Shown piece by piece: positions 7,773 to 15,806 of a DNA stretch of 64,000 bases (position 1 is its first letter; every line of letters begins with the position of its first letter). Below the pieces are notes generated by a model that was not told where the DNA came from, ran no database searches, and saw only the letters and a list, made by a program, of their open reading frames with translations. Made by a program: the position numbers and the translations under genes. The stretch comes from Kribbella capetownensis (lineage in GTDB: Bacteria > Actinomycetota > Actinomycetes > Propionibacteriales > Kribbellaceae): NCBI RefSeq assembly GCF_004331485.1, contig NZ_SJKD01000008.1:310001-374000 (forward strand), read 5' to 3'.

Positions 7773-8756
7773 ATGGCGCGGATGCTTGAGATCGACTACC
7801 TGCGGGCTGTGCGGTATCGGTTGATGGTTAACCGGCTGGGGGGCCGGTTGGCTGGTGGGGAGTATGTGCGGGCGGCTCGGTTTGGGTTGCAGGATACGGC
7901 TCCTCGGGATGCGTTGGTTGGGTTGCATGCGCGGGTGGAGGGGTGTGAGCCGTCGGCGTGGGAGGCGCCGGGGTTGGTTCAGACGTACAGTCCGCGGGCG
8001 GCGGTGTATGTGTTGCCGGAGCGGGACTTCGGGGTGTTCACGATCGGGCGGATGCCGCTCGATCAAGAGAAGCGGCGGGAGATCGAAGGCCAGGCCGACC
8101 GGATCTGCCGGGAGCTGGGTGGGGCCGAGCATCGCGGCGGCCGGGGTCCTGAGCTGCGGAGTGCTTGCTGGACTGGGCGGCTGGCGTTGCGGTGGACGAC
8201 CAGTGCGCTGTACGTGCGTGAGGTTCCAGCGCCCGAGATCGACTTCCAGGACGCGCACGCCGAGCTGTGCCGACGACACGTGCAGGCATTCGGGCCGACC
8301 ACCGTGGAGGCCTTCAGTTGGTGGTCCGGGTTGTCGAGACCTGACGCGAGAGAAGTCTGGAAGCTGCTGGACCGCGAGCTCCTCCCGGTCGAGCTGGAAG
8401 GCCGCGAAGGGTGGATCCTCGCGGCGGACGAGCAGGCCGTCCGGTCAGCGCCGGTTCCGACCGGCGCACGATTCCTGGTGGCGTCCGACTTGAGGCTGTT
8501 CGGGCAGGACCGGCACGGTCTGTTCGCCGGACCAGGGCAGAAGCCGCGGATTCACCTGCATGACTGGTACCACCCGCACGGGCTGATGCTGAACGGCGAG
8601 ATCCGCGGCGCCTGGGGACGCAAGGGCGGGAAGGTCGACCTCCGCACTGCCGGCCCGCTGTCCGATCAGGACCGGGCCGCGATCGAGGCCGAGGCGTTGT
8701 CGATGCCGATCCCGGGCGCGACGATGACCCTCGCCCTCGCCGAAATGAGGCCGTAG
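7773..8756 (+). CDS. Winged-helix DNA-binding protein (HTH_42/AlkZ-like)
   Basis: 327 residues. Resembles the HTH_42 family that includes the AlkZ/YcaQ DNA glycosylases, shown by RYRLMVNRLGG near the start, QDTAPRDALVGLHAR, APGLVQTYSPRAAVYVLPERD, and a late DWYHPHGLMLNGEIRGAWGRKGGKVDLR. Substrate is not known; the AlkZ QxQ catalytic motif is not evident, so glycosylase activity is uncertain. The first 250 bases have very G- and T-rich codons (GGG, TTG, GTT) unlike later sequence. Separate promoter likely: a 6-bp hairpin (GCTGTC/GACAGC) lies between it and the ASCH gene. Confidence 0.7.
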   Translation: MARMLEIDYLRAVRYRLMVNRLGGRLAGGEYVRAARFGLQDTAPRDALVGLHARVEGCEPSAWEAPGLVQTYSPRAAVYVLPERDFGVFTIGRMPLDQEKRREIEGQADRICRELGGAEHRGGRGPELRSACWTGRLALRWTTSALYVREVPAPEIDFQDAHAELCRRHVQAFGPTTVEAFSWWSGLSRPDAREVWKLLDRELLPVELEGREGWILAADEQAVRSAPVPTGARFLVASDLRLFGQDRHGLFAGPGQKPRIHLHDWYHPHGLMLNGEIRGAWGRKGGKVDLRTAGPLSDQDRAAIEAEALSMPIPGATMTLALAEMRP

Positions 8757-8760
8757 GCAG

Positions 8761-9360
8761 CTACTTGCCGAGCGGCAGGCCGGCCTCGAGGTGGGCGAAC
8801 GCACGGTCGATGATCTCGAAGTAGTCCTTCATCTTGGCGTGGCCGGTGACCTGGTACGTCGCCATCACCACGCCGACCACCGCACCGGCCCAGGCCCGAA
8901 CGGCGAAGTCGTCGGCGGACCGGCCGACTCGCTCGGCCGCCAGGGCGGCCAGCAGATCGATGCCGGCGTACAGCTGGTCGAGCATCCGGGCGCGCAGCTC
9001 CGGGGCGTTGAGGACCAACTGCTGACGCTGGGACTCCAGCTCCCACTCCTCCTCGGTCAGCGCCCGCATGCTGTCCTTGAGCGTCGCCCGCAACGCGTCG
9101 GTCGGGTTCATCTCGGCCGGCTGCGCGCGGAACACGTCGATCAGCACCGGGTCGAGCCGGTCGAAGACGACCGTGTCCTCCTTGGTCGGGAAGTACCGGA
9201 AGAAGGTGGCCGGCGACACCTCCGCCGCGGCCGCGATCTCCTGCACGGTCGTCTCGGCGTACCCCTGGTCGCGGAACAGCCGCAGCGCGTGCTCCTGGAT
9301 CGCCGCCCGGGTCTTCGCCTTCTTGCGCTCGCGCAGCCCGGGCGGCTTCTCCATCGTCAT
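8761..9360 (-). CDS. TetR-family transcriptional repressor
   Basis: 199 residues. N-terminal helix-turn-helix about residues 15-60: ALRLFRDQGYAETTVQEIAAAAEVSPATFFRYFPTKED is the classic TetR signature. The C-terminal ligand domain is unclassified. ATG 9360 overlaps the stop of the MFS gene by four bases (ATGA), so the two are translationally coupled. Most likely represses the efflux pump through the palindrome at 10900-10931 and is relieved by a pump substrate. The ligand cannot be inferred. Confidence 0.92.
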   Translation of the reverse strand: MTMEKPPGLRERKKAKTRAAIQEHALRLFRDQGYAETTVQEIAAAAEVSPATFFRYFPTKEDTVVFDRLDPVLIDVFRAQPAEMNPTDALRATLKDSMRALTEEEWELESQRQQLVLNAPELRARMLDQLYAGIDLLAALAAERVGRSADDFAVRAWAGAVVGVVMATYQVTGHAKMKDYFEIIDRAFAHLEAGLPLGK

Positions 9361-10886
9361 ACCTCGATTGTGACAACTTCCACGGACTCCGGCTCGACTG
9401 ACCCACGGGTGCTGGGCAGGAAGGCCAGCGCTACCACGAAGCCCAGAGCTGCGATCCCGCTGCACGTCCACAGGGTCGCGCTCATGCCGTGCACGAACGC
9501 CTCACGGGCCGATTCCGCCAGCGCCGGCGCATTGGTGTGGGCCGCGATCGCGACCGCCCCGGACGCGCTGTCGCGGGCCGCGTCGGCGACCGCGGGCGGC
9601 AGACCGCCGACGTTCAGGTGATCGCGGTACGCCGAGTTGAGCACCGTACCGAGGATCGCGACCCCGATCGTGCCGCCGACCTGGCGGAGCGCCTGGATCA
9701 GGCCCGACCCGGATCCGCTGCGCTCGACGGTCAACGCACCAATCGCCAGATCCATCACCGGCGGCAGCGTGAACCCGATGCTCACGCCGACGATGCTGAC
9801 CCAGATCGCCGTGAAACCGTAGCCGGCGTCGACGCTGGTGAACGCGCCCATCACGAGGCCGGCCAGCATCAGCACGAACCCGAACGCCACAGTCAGCCGC
9901 GGCCCGGCGGTGGCGGAGAGACGCTCGGCGACCTTGGCACCGATCAGGAGTCCACCGATGATCGGCAGCAGCCGCAGACCGGTGTTCAACGCGTCCGCGC
10001 CCTGCACGGCCTGGAAGAGCTGCGGCAGCACGAACAGCAGACCCATCAACGCGAACGACGCCAGCGTCGCGAGCACCGTCCCCCACGCGAACCGCGCCGA
10101 CCGGAACAACGCCAGGTCGACCAGCGCATCCGTCGTACGCCGCTGCCACGACCAGAACACCGCCAGCAGTACGACGCCAACGACCAGACTGACCAGCGTC
10201 ACCGCGTCACCCCACCCGCGCTCGCCGGCCGCGACGAACCCGTAGGTCACCGCCACCAGCCCCGCCCCGGACAACGCAATCCCGGGTACGTCGATCCGAC
10301 CGGACCGGTGCCCGCGAGTCGCCGGAATGAGCAGCGCGACCGCGACCAGGCCAACGGCGACCAACGGCAGGTTGATCAGGAAGACCGAGCCCCAGCGGTA
10401 GTGGTCCAGCAGCCAGCCGCCGAGCACCGGCCCGAGCGGGATGCCGAGCGAGTTGGCCATCACCCAGATCGTCATCGCCCGAGCCCGCTCCCCCGGCTCG
10501 AACAGCACGTTGAGCAACGACATCGACAGCGGGATCAGGAACGCCGCCCCGACCCCGAGCACCGCGCGAGCCGCGATCAACTGCCCCGCGGAAGAGGCGA
10601 ACGCGCACGCCGCCGAAGCTCCGCCGAACACCACGAGGGCCCCGATCAGCAGATGCTTCTGGCCGAATCTGTCACCCAGCAGCCCGGCGGGCAGCAGCAG
10701 CGCCGCGAGCACCAACGTGTACGCGTTGGCGAACCACTGCAGCTGACTGGTCGACGCCTCCAGCTCGGTCGCCAGCGTCGGCAGCGCGACGTTCAGCACG
10801 GTCAGATCCAGCCCGACCACGATCAGGCTGACCGACATGGCGCCCAACGCCCACCACCGCCGCGGGTCACGACTCACAGCACCCAT
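9357..10886 (-). CDS. MFS drug efflux transporter, DHA2 (EmrB/QacA) type
   Basis: 509 residues with about 14 membrane segments, the DHA2 size. Proton-driven export of hydrophobic compounds. Motifs: LDLTVLNVALPTL in helix 1, GDRFGQKHLL (motif A), ARAVLGVGAAFLIPLSM (motif B region), GPVLGGWLLDHYRW (motif C). AAGGAG precedes ATG 10886. First gene of a two-gene unit with the TetR repressor; an operator lies 14 bases before its start. Substrate unknown. Confidence 0.93.
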   Translation of the reverse strand: MGAVSRDPRRWWALGAMSVSLIVVGLDLTVLNVALPTLATELEASTSQLQWFANAYTLVLAALLLPAGLLGDRFGQKHLLIGALVVFGGASAACAFASSAGQLIAARAVLGVGAAFLIPLSMSLLNVLFEPGERARAMTIWVMANSLGIPLGPVLGGWLLDHYRWGSVFLINLPLVAVGLVAVALLIPATRGHRSGRIDVPGIALSGAGLVAVTYGFVAAGERGWGDAVTLVSLVVGVVLLAVFWSWQRRTTDALVDLALFRSARFAWGTVLATLASFALMGLLFVLPQLFQAVQGADALNTGLRLLPIIGGLLIGAKVAERLSATAGPRLTVAFGFVLMLAGLVMGAFTSVDAGYGFTAIWVSIVGVSIGFTLPPVMDLAIGALTVERSGSGSGLIQALRQVGGTIGVAILGTVLNSAYRDHLNVGGLPPAVADAARDSASGAVAIAAHTNAPALAESAREAFVHGMSATLWTCSGIAALGFVVALAFLPSTRGSVEPESVEVVTIEV

Positions 10887-10899
10887 CGCACACTCCTTC

Positions 10900-10931
10900 T
10901 GAGATCAACTCTAATTTGAGAGTAGATCTCA
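10900..10931. promoter_or_regulatory. Likely TetR operator of the efflux pair
   Basis: Arms TGAGATCAACTCT (10900-10912) and AGAGTAGATCTCA (10919-10931) are inverted repeats with one mismatch across a 6-base spacer. The element sits just upstream of the MFS ribosome-binding site and beside the end of the hydrolase gene, the expected place for autoregulation of the MFS-TetR unit. Confidence 0.75.
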
Positions 10932-10940
10932 GAATTCGTT

Positions 10941-11780
10941 TCAGCAACCCTGCACGGCCTCCCGCAGCACCTCCCGGAAGAGCTCCGGCCGCTCCAGCCA
11001 CGGGGAGTGACCGGCGTCGGGGATGAGGTGGAAGGTGTGGCGAGGAGTGTGCGACGCCAGGTCACGGACATTGACCACCGACCGGGGATCACCCGCTCCA
11101 TGGACGAACGTGACCGGCGCGCTGAGCCCAGCGGCGAGTCCGGCCAGGTAGCCCTCGGGCCACCTGCTGACGTCCTGGCCGAGCTCGCGGTTGGCGGCGA
11201 AGTTGATCGGCAGCTCCACCGCCGCACTCCGCCGCGCCCAGGTCATCGCCATCGACTGGTCGGCATAGTCGGGGAACCACGCCAGCACGCGGAACTCGAG
11301 CTCCTCCTCCGCGGTCCGGCCACGCTTCTCCCCCAGCTCGTCCAGCCGTGCGACCTGGGCCGGTGTCATCCGCCGCGCACGCTCCGCGCGTTCCGGCGTA
11401 CGCCAGTCACCGATCCCGACACCGCCGACATACACGACACCCGCGGTCCGGTCGCCGTGCCACCCGGCGTAGGCCAGCGCGAGCGTTGCCCCGAACGAAT
11501 GCCCGAGTACGACGATCCGCTCATGCCCGAAGTACTCGCGGAGCTCGTCGATGTCCTGCGCCGTCCGCCGGACCGACTGCAACTCCGACGGACCCGATCG
11601 CCCGCACCCACGCTGGTCGAAGCGATGCACGACGGTCAGATCGTCCAGCATCTCCGCGAGTACGGCGTAGTCGTCCCACAGGCCGGGGCCGCCGTGGAGG
11701 ATGACGACGGGCGGCAACGAACTCGCGCTGCCGGTCGTTGTCGTCCACAACGCGGCGCCGTCAGATGTCGAAAACGGCAT
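10941..11780 (-). CDS. Alpha/beta hydrolase, proline iminopeptidase-like
   Basis: 279 residues. HGGPG (oxyanion hole) near residue 30, DQRGCGRSGP, nucleophile elbow GHSFGA, HGAGDPRS for the acid residue and DAGHSPW for the catalytic His match the prolyl aminopeptidase branch (peptidase S33). Cytoplasmic. Actual substrate may be a small ester or peptide; the family is broad. The start lies 20 bases inside the upstream MBL gene, so the two are probably read from one message. Confidence 0.83.
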   Translation of the reverse strand: MPFSTSDGAALWTTTTGSASSLPPVVILHGGPGLWDDYAVLAEMLDDLTVVHRFDQRGCGRSGPSELQSVRRTAQDIDELREYFGHERIVVLGHSFGATLALAYAGWHGDRTAGVVYVGGVGIGDWRTPERAERARRMTPAQVARLDELGEKRGRTAEEELEFRVLAWFPDYADQSMAMTWARRSAAVELPINFAANRELGQDVSRWPEGYLAGLAAGLSAPVTFVHGAGDPRSVVNVRDLASHTPRHTFHLIPDAGHSPWLERPELFREVLREAVQGC

Positions 11781-12507
11781 GGGGGGTGGCGATCTCGATC
11801 GGGCCGGGGTACGTGCGGGCGGCGGCTTGTGCCTGGGTCTCGCGGCGGTACCAGGGTGGGACGTGGGTGATGATCAGCCGTTTGACCCCCGCCTTCTTGG
11901 CGTGTTCGCCGGCGTCGGCGGGAGTGAGGTGAAGGTCGGTCGGGTTGTGCGGATCGTTGTCCTGCAAGGCGGCCTCGGACAGCAGGACGTCGGCACCACG
12001 GGCGAGCTCGATCAGTGCGTCGTTCGGGCCGGTGTCGCCGGTGTAGACGAGCGACTTGTTGCCGTGCTCAACCCGGATCGCGTACGCGGGCACCGGGTGC
12101 ACCATCCGCGCGGTGCGCACTGTGAACGGGCCGATCTGCTGAACCGCCTGCCAGGTGTGGAATTCGATCTCCTCCTCCATCCCGGGATCGGTCGGCAGGT
12201 CGTACGCCGACGCCATCCGGCCGGAGGTCCCGGGCGGTCCGTAGACCGGGATCCGCGGGATCGGCGTACCGGGTCCGTACTTCGCCGCGACGTACAGCCC
12301 GCACAGGTCCATGCAGTGGTCAGGATGCAAGTGGGACAGGCCGATCGCGCCGATCTCCGGGACCGCGACGTGCCGCTGCAGCGAGCCGAGCGCGCCACTG
12401 CCGAGGTCGAGGATCAGGTGGAAACCCTCGGCGGTGAGCAGATAGCTCGAGGCGGCCGAGTCGGGGCCGGGGACGGACCCGGAGCAGCCGATCACGGTGA
12501 GCTTCAT
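11761..12507 (-). CDS. MBL-fold metallohydrolase (Rv1339-like, possible cAMP phosphodiesterase)
   Basis: 248 residues. Metallo-beta-lactamase fold with HLHPDH at residues 59-64 binding two metals, further ligands at MVHPVPAY, YTGDTGPN and ITHVPP. Sequence and neighbours (murI upstream, rph usually downstream) match mycobacterial Rv1339, which has been reported to hydrolyse cAMP. RNase Z-like activity is an alternative for the fold. Direct cAMP hydrolysis here is inferred from orthology. A perfect CRP-type site occurs elsewhere in the window (516-531). Confidence 0.85.
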   Translation of the reverse strand: MKLTVIGCSGSVPGPDSAASSYLLTAEGFHLILDLGSGALGSLQRHVAVPEIGAIGLSHLHPDHCMDLCGLYVAAKYGPGTPIPRIPVYGPPGTSGRMASAYDLPTDPGMEEEIEFHTWQAVQQIGPFTVRTARMVHPVPAYAIRVEHGNKSLVYTGDTGPNDALIELARGADVLLSEAALQDNDPHNPTDLHLTPADAGEHAKKAGVKRLIITHVPPWYRRETQAQAAARTYPGPIEIATPHAVFDI

Positions 12508-12638
12508 AGCTGGAACATTACCGGCGGGTTGCCGGCTTCGCAGGATCGCGAGTCGCGTCGGGGATCATCGGATCCAGTTGCCTGGCAGTGATTTCGCGCA
12601 CATCACGCCGTGATCCGGTGCCCTGGACAACAGACCCG

Positions 12639-13442
12639 CTAGCGGACCCACGCGAACTGGTCGACCGCGGACAGCACCGGCCCGAGGAAGCGAGAGCCAA
12701 TGGCGGCGAACTCGGCCGGGCTGCCGGTGGTGACGAAGCGGTGCCGCGGCTCGGGCAGGTTGTCCGCGCGGAGCAGTCCGGTCTTGGTGAGTACGCCGTA
12801 CACGTCCTTGGCGCACTCCTCGGCGCTGCTCACCAGCGTGACGTTGTCGCCCATCACGTACGAGATCACGCCCGTGAGCAACGGATAGTGCGTGCAGCCG
12901 AGGATCAGCGTGTCGACGCCGGCTTCGACCAGCGGATCGAGGTACTCGTGCGCGGCCTCGAGAAGCTCAGGCCCGGACGTCACTCCGGACTCGACGAAGT
13001 CGACGAAATCCGGGCAGGCACGGGTGAACAGCTCCACCTGCGGCGCGGCCGCGAACCCGTCCTCGTAGGCGAGCGACGCCGCCGTCGCCCGGGTGCAGAT
13101 CACGCCGACGCGTTGGTTCCGGGTCGCGGCCACGGCCCGGCGCGCGGCCGGCAGGATCACTTCCACGACGGGTACGTCGTACCGTTCGCGGGCGTCGCGC
13201 AGCATCGCGGCACTGGCCGAGTTGCAGGCGATGACGAGCATCTTCACACCGGCCTCGACCAGGTGATCGAGGCACTCCAGCGCATACTCGCGGACCTCGG
13301 CGATCGGCTTCGGGCCGTACGGCTGCCGGGCGGTGTCGCCGAGGTACAGGATCGGCTCGTGCGGCAACTGGTCGAGCACCGCGCGGGCGACGGTGAGACC
13401 GCCGAAGCCTGAATCGAAGATCCCCACCGGTGCGTCAGCCAC
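12639..13442 (-). CDS. murI: Glutamate racemase
   Basis: 267 residues. Makes D-glutamate for peptidoglycan. Catalytic cysteines lie in IACNSASA (Cys73) and LGCTHYPLL (Cys183); the N-terminus GIFDSGFGGLTVA and YLGDTARQPYG are family hallmarks. Start GTG 13442 lies about 7 bases after a TATAAG -10-like element, so the message may be nearly leaderless. A 131-base gap separates it from the MBL gene with no visible terminator. Confidence 0.97.
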   Translation of the reverse strand: MADAPVGIFDSGFGGLTVARAVLDQLPHEPILYLGDTARQPYGPKPIAEVREYALECLDHLVEAGVKMLVIACNSASAAMLRDARERYDVPVVEVILPAARRAVAATRNQRVGVICTRATAASLAYEDGFAAAPQVELFTRACPDFVDFVESGVTSGPELLEAAHEYLDPLVEAGVDTLILGCTHYPLLTGVISYVMGDNVTLVSSAEECAKDVYGVLTKTGLLRADNLPEPRHRFVTTGSPAEFAAIGSRFLGPVLSAVDQFAWVR

Positions 13443-13478
13443 AGGCAGAGCTTATACAGGTCTGATCGCGGGCAGTTC

Positions 13479-13497
13479 GGAAGCCAGCCTTACCTAA
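13479..13497. promoter_or_regulatory. Possible IdeR/DtxR iron box
   Basis: On the minus strand, TTAGGTAAGGCTGGCTTCC matches 13 of 19 bases of the IdeR consensus, with one half almost perfect and the other weak. It lies between murI and the divergent CxxC protein gene. Confidence 0.3.
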
Positions 13498-13609
13498 CCA
13501 AGCGATCCGACACGCCGGAGTTATCCACATCTTTACTCTGCGGAATTGCCTTTTCACGTGATGGGCGCCACTCTGGAGCGATGTTTGCTCGACCGCCCTT
13601 CGTGATGCC

Positions 13610-13954
13610 ATGACACTGGCGCACCAGATCGCGGTGGTGCTGGTCACCACCGCCGCACCGAATCCGCAACCCAACGAGGCCACGGCGGGCCAGGCTGCGG
13701 ACACGCACAGCACCACCGGGGACATCGTGGCGGCCCTCGGGCCGACCGGGATGCTGGTGGTGCTGGCCATGGCGGCGTTCGTCTTGTACGTCGTCTCGCT
13801 GTCGCTGCACCCGAACGCCAAATGCAACCGTTGCAAAGGCGCCGGACGGCACCGCGGCGCACTCTTCAGCTACGCCCAACGCCCCTGCAACAGCTGCAAG
13901 GGCCGCGGCGTTCATCCCCGGCTGGGACGCAAGGTCCTCTTCAAGCAACCGTAG
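13610..13954 (+). CDS. Small membrane protein with DnaJ-like zinc motif
   Basis: 114 residues. A hydrophobic start and one clear membrane segment (PTGMLVVLAMAAFVLYVVSL, about residues 45-64) lead to a tail with CNRCKGAGRH and CNSCKGRGVH. These are two CxxCxGxG-type modules as in DnaJ zinc fingers, likely binding one zinc or a metal cluster. Function unknown. The start at 13610 has a poor ribosome-binding site, so it is not certain. It sits between murI and cysM on the opposite strand, where mycobacteria have a rhomboid-type gene. Confidence 0.7.
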   Translation: MTLAHQIAVVLVTTAAPNPQPNEATAGQAADTHSTTGDIVAALGPTGMLVVLAMAAFVLYVVSLSLHPNAKCNRCKGAGRHRGALFSYAQRPCNSCKGRGVHPRLGRKVLFKQP

Positions 13955-13979
13955 GCGGACATGACCTAGTCACGATCAA

Positions 13980-14005
13980 GTGCCGGCAGCAACAACACCC
14001 GGCAC
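13980..14005. terminator. Hairpin between convergent genes
   Basis: GTGCCGG (13980-13986) pairs with CCGGCAC (13999-14005) across a 12-base loop, between the CxxC protein gene and the end of cysM. Short, with no T tract, so a weak terminator candidate. Confidence 0.4.
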
Positions 14006-14049
14006 ACCCCTGAGTCCCGGCCCTCCGCCCGCCGGTGCTCAGCTCCACC

Positions 14050-14997
14050 TCAGGCCCAGAGCTGACCCTCGAGGCGGTCCTCCGCCTCGTCGATCGTGCC
14101 CTCGTAGGCACCGGTGGACAGGTACTTCCAGCCACCGTCCGCGACCACGAACGCGATATCCGCGGTCTCGCCCTCGCGGACGCATTTCGCTGCCTGGCCG
14201 AGCGCCGCGTGCAGGATCGCGCCGGTGGAGATCCCCGCGAAGATCCCCTCGTTGTCCAGCAGCTCACGGACCCGGCGTACGGCGTCGCGCGGGCCGACCG
14301 AGAACCGGGCGTCGATCAACGTCTCGTCGTACAGCTCGGGCACGAACCCCTCGTCCAGATTGCGCAGTCCGTAGACGAGTTCGCCGTACCGCGGCTCGGC
14401 CGCGACGATACGCACCTCGGGCTTGTGCTCGCGGAAGAAGCGGCCCGCGCCCATCAGCGTGCCGGTGGTGCCGAGGCCGGCCACGAAGTGGGTGACGGAC
14501 GGCAGATCGGCGAGGATCTCGCGCGCGGTGCCGTCGTAGTGCGCGGCGGCGTTGGACGGGTTGCCGTACTGGTAGAGCATCACCCAGTCCGGGTGCTCCT
14601 CGGCGACCTGCTTGGCCACCCGGACCGCCTCGTTCGACCCACCCGCGGCCGGGGAGGAGATGATCTCGACCCCCCACATCCGCAGGATCTGGCGGCGTTC
14701 CTCGGAGGTGTTCTCCGGCATCACGCAGACCATCCGGTAGCCGCGCAGCTTGGCCGCCATCGCCAGCGAGATGCCGGTGTTGCCCGACGTCGGTTCGAGG
14801 ATCGTGGTGCCGGGCCGCAGCCGGCCGTCCTTCTCGGCGTCCAGCAGCATCCGCAGCGCCGCCCGGTCCTTGATCGAACCGGTCGGGTTGTGGTCCTCCA
14901 GCTTGGCCCACAACCGGACGTCCGCCGACGGCGACAGCCGGGGCAGACCGACCAGCGGTGTGCCCCCGACCGAGTCGAGCAGACTGTCGAAACGCAT
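14050..14997 (-). CDS. cysM: Cysteine synthase CysM (O-phosphoserine, CysO-dependent)
   Basis: 315 residues. PLP enzyme; Lys43 in NPTGSIKDRAA forms the Schiff base, with EPTSGNTGIS binding the substrate and GLGTTGTLMG the cofactor phosphate. In actinobacteria this isoform adds sulfur from thiocarboxylated CysO onto O-phosphoserine. Directly downstream of cysO (2-base gap) and mec, which supports that route over the sulfide route. The C-terminal tail DEAEDRLEGQLWA fits the mobile tail of mycobacterial CysM. Confidence 0.95.
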   Translation of the reverse strand: MRFDSLLDSVGGTPLVGLPRLSPSADVRLWAKLEDHNPTGSIKDRAALRMLLDAEKDGRLRPGTTILEPTSGNTGISLAMAAKLRGYRMVCVMPENTSEERRQILRMWGVEIISSPAAGGSNEAVRVAKQVAEEHPDWVMLYQYGNPSNAAAHYDGTAREILADLPSVTHFVAGLGTTGTLMGAGRFFREHKPEVRIVAAEPRYGELVYGLRNLDEGFVPELYDETLIDARFSVGPRDAVRRVRELLDNEGIFAGISTGAILHAALGQAAKCVREGETADIAFVVADGGWKYLSTGAYEGTIDEAEDRLEGQLWA

Positions 14998-14999
14998 GC

Positions 15000-15278
15000 T
15001 CAGCCGCCGGCCACCGCGGGCAGTACGACGACCACGTCGCCGTCCTTCACGCCGGTCTTCAGGCCGCCGGTGAACCGGACGTCCTCGTCGTTGACGTAGA
15101 CGTTCACGAACCGGCGCAGCTCCTCCGGCTCGCCCTCGACGATGCGCTCCTTCAGGCCCGGGTGGGCACCGTTCACGTTGTCGATGAACTCGGCCAGCGT
15201 GGCGCCGTCCCCGTTCACCGCCTTCTCGCCGCCGGTGTACGTGCGCAAGATCGTCGGCACGCGCAGCTCGATCGCCAT
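15000..15278 (-). CDS. cysO: Sulfur-carrier protein CysO
   Basis: 92 residues, ubiquitin-like fold of the ThiS/MoaD type. Ends in the required Gly-Gly (LPAVAGG), where a thiocarboxylate is formed and donated to CysM. Start ATG 15278, one base after the mec stop; its GGAGAC ribosome-binding site lies in the last codons of mec, so the genes are translationally coupled. A longer frame upstream would overlap mec and was rejected. The enzyme that activates CysO (MoeZ type) is not in the window. Confidence 0.95.
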   Translation of the reverse strand: MAIELRVPTILRTYTGGEKAVNGDGATLAEFIDNVNGAHPGLKERIVEGEPEELRRFVNVYVNDEDVRFTGGLKTGVKDGDVVVVLPAVAGG

Positions 15279-15279
15279 A

Positions 15280-15735
15280 TCAGTTGTCTCCTTTTGTTTC
15301 CTCATAAGAACCCACCACGCGTACTTCTTCTTCCACGACCTCGCCGTCGATGATCCGGTACGACCGGAACTCGACCGGCCCGTCGTACGCCGGGGAATCG
15401 GCGCCGTCCCGGGTCGACACCAGCACGTAGTGGGCGCCGGGCTCCTGGGCCAGGGTGATGTCGGTGCGTGACGGGTACGCCTCGGTGGCGGTGTGCGAGT
15501 GGTAGATCACGACCGGCTCCTCGTCCCGCTCGTCCATCTCCTTGTAGAGCCGGAGCAGATCGCCCGAGTCGAACTCGTAGAACGTCGGCGACATCGCCGC
15601 GTTGAGCATCGGCACCAACCGCACCGCCCGGTCCGACCCGGCCGGCCCCGCGACCACGCCACAGGCCTCGTCCGGGTGGTCCCGGCGGGCATGCTCGACG
15701 ATCGCGTCGTACGTGGGCTTCTCGATGATCAACAC
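15280..15735 (-). CDS. mec: CysO-cysteine peptidase Mec (JAMM metalloprotease)
   Basis: 151 residues. Releases cysteine from the CysO-Cys adduct. The JAMM signature is complete: Glu in HPDEACGVV, then HSHTATEAYPSRTD (HxH...SxxD) for zinc. GTG 15735 was chosen because the conserved part starts there (LIIEKPTYDAIVEHA). First gene of the mec-cysO-cysM set; 71 bases separate it from the aldo-keto reductase. Confidence 0.94.
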   Translation of the reverse strand: MLIIEKPTYDAIVEHARRDHPDEACGVVAGPAGSDRAVRLVPMLNAAMSPTFYEFDSGDLLRLYKEMDERDEEPVVIYHSHTATEAYPSRTDITLAQEPGAHYVLVSTRDGADSPAYDGPVEFRSYRIIDGEVVEEEVRVVGSYEETKGDN

Positions 15736-15806
15736 GAGACCACGGTACGGCGACCGCCGGACCCGGCCCGCCAACCCGGGAGTCGGTCCATTATGCGGAC
15801 AGAGCG

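Noticed and set aside
13521..13529. Origin of replication from the DnaA box
   Set aside because: A single perfect box without a cluster, AT-rich region, dnaA or dnaN nearby is not an origin.
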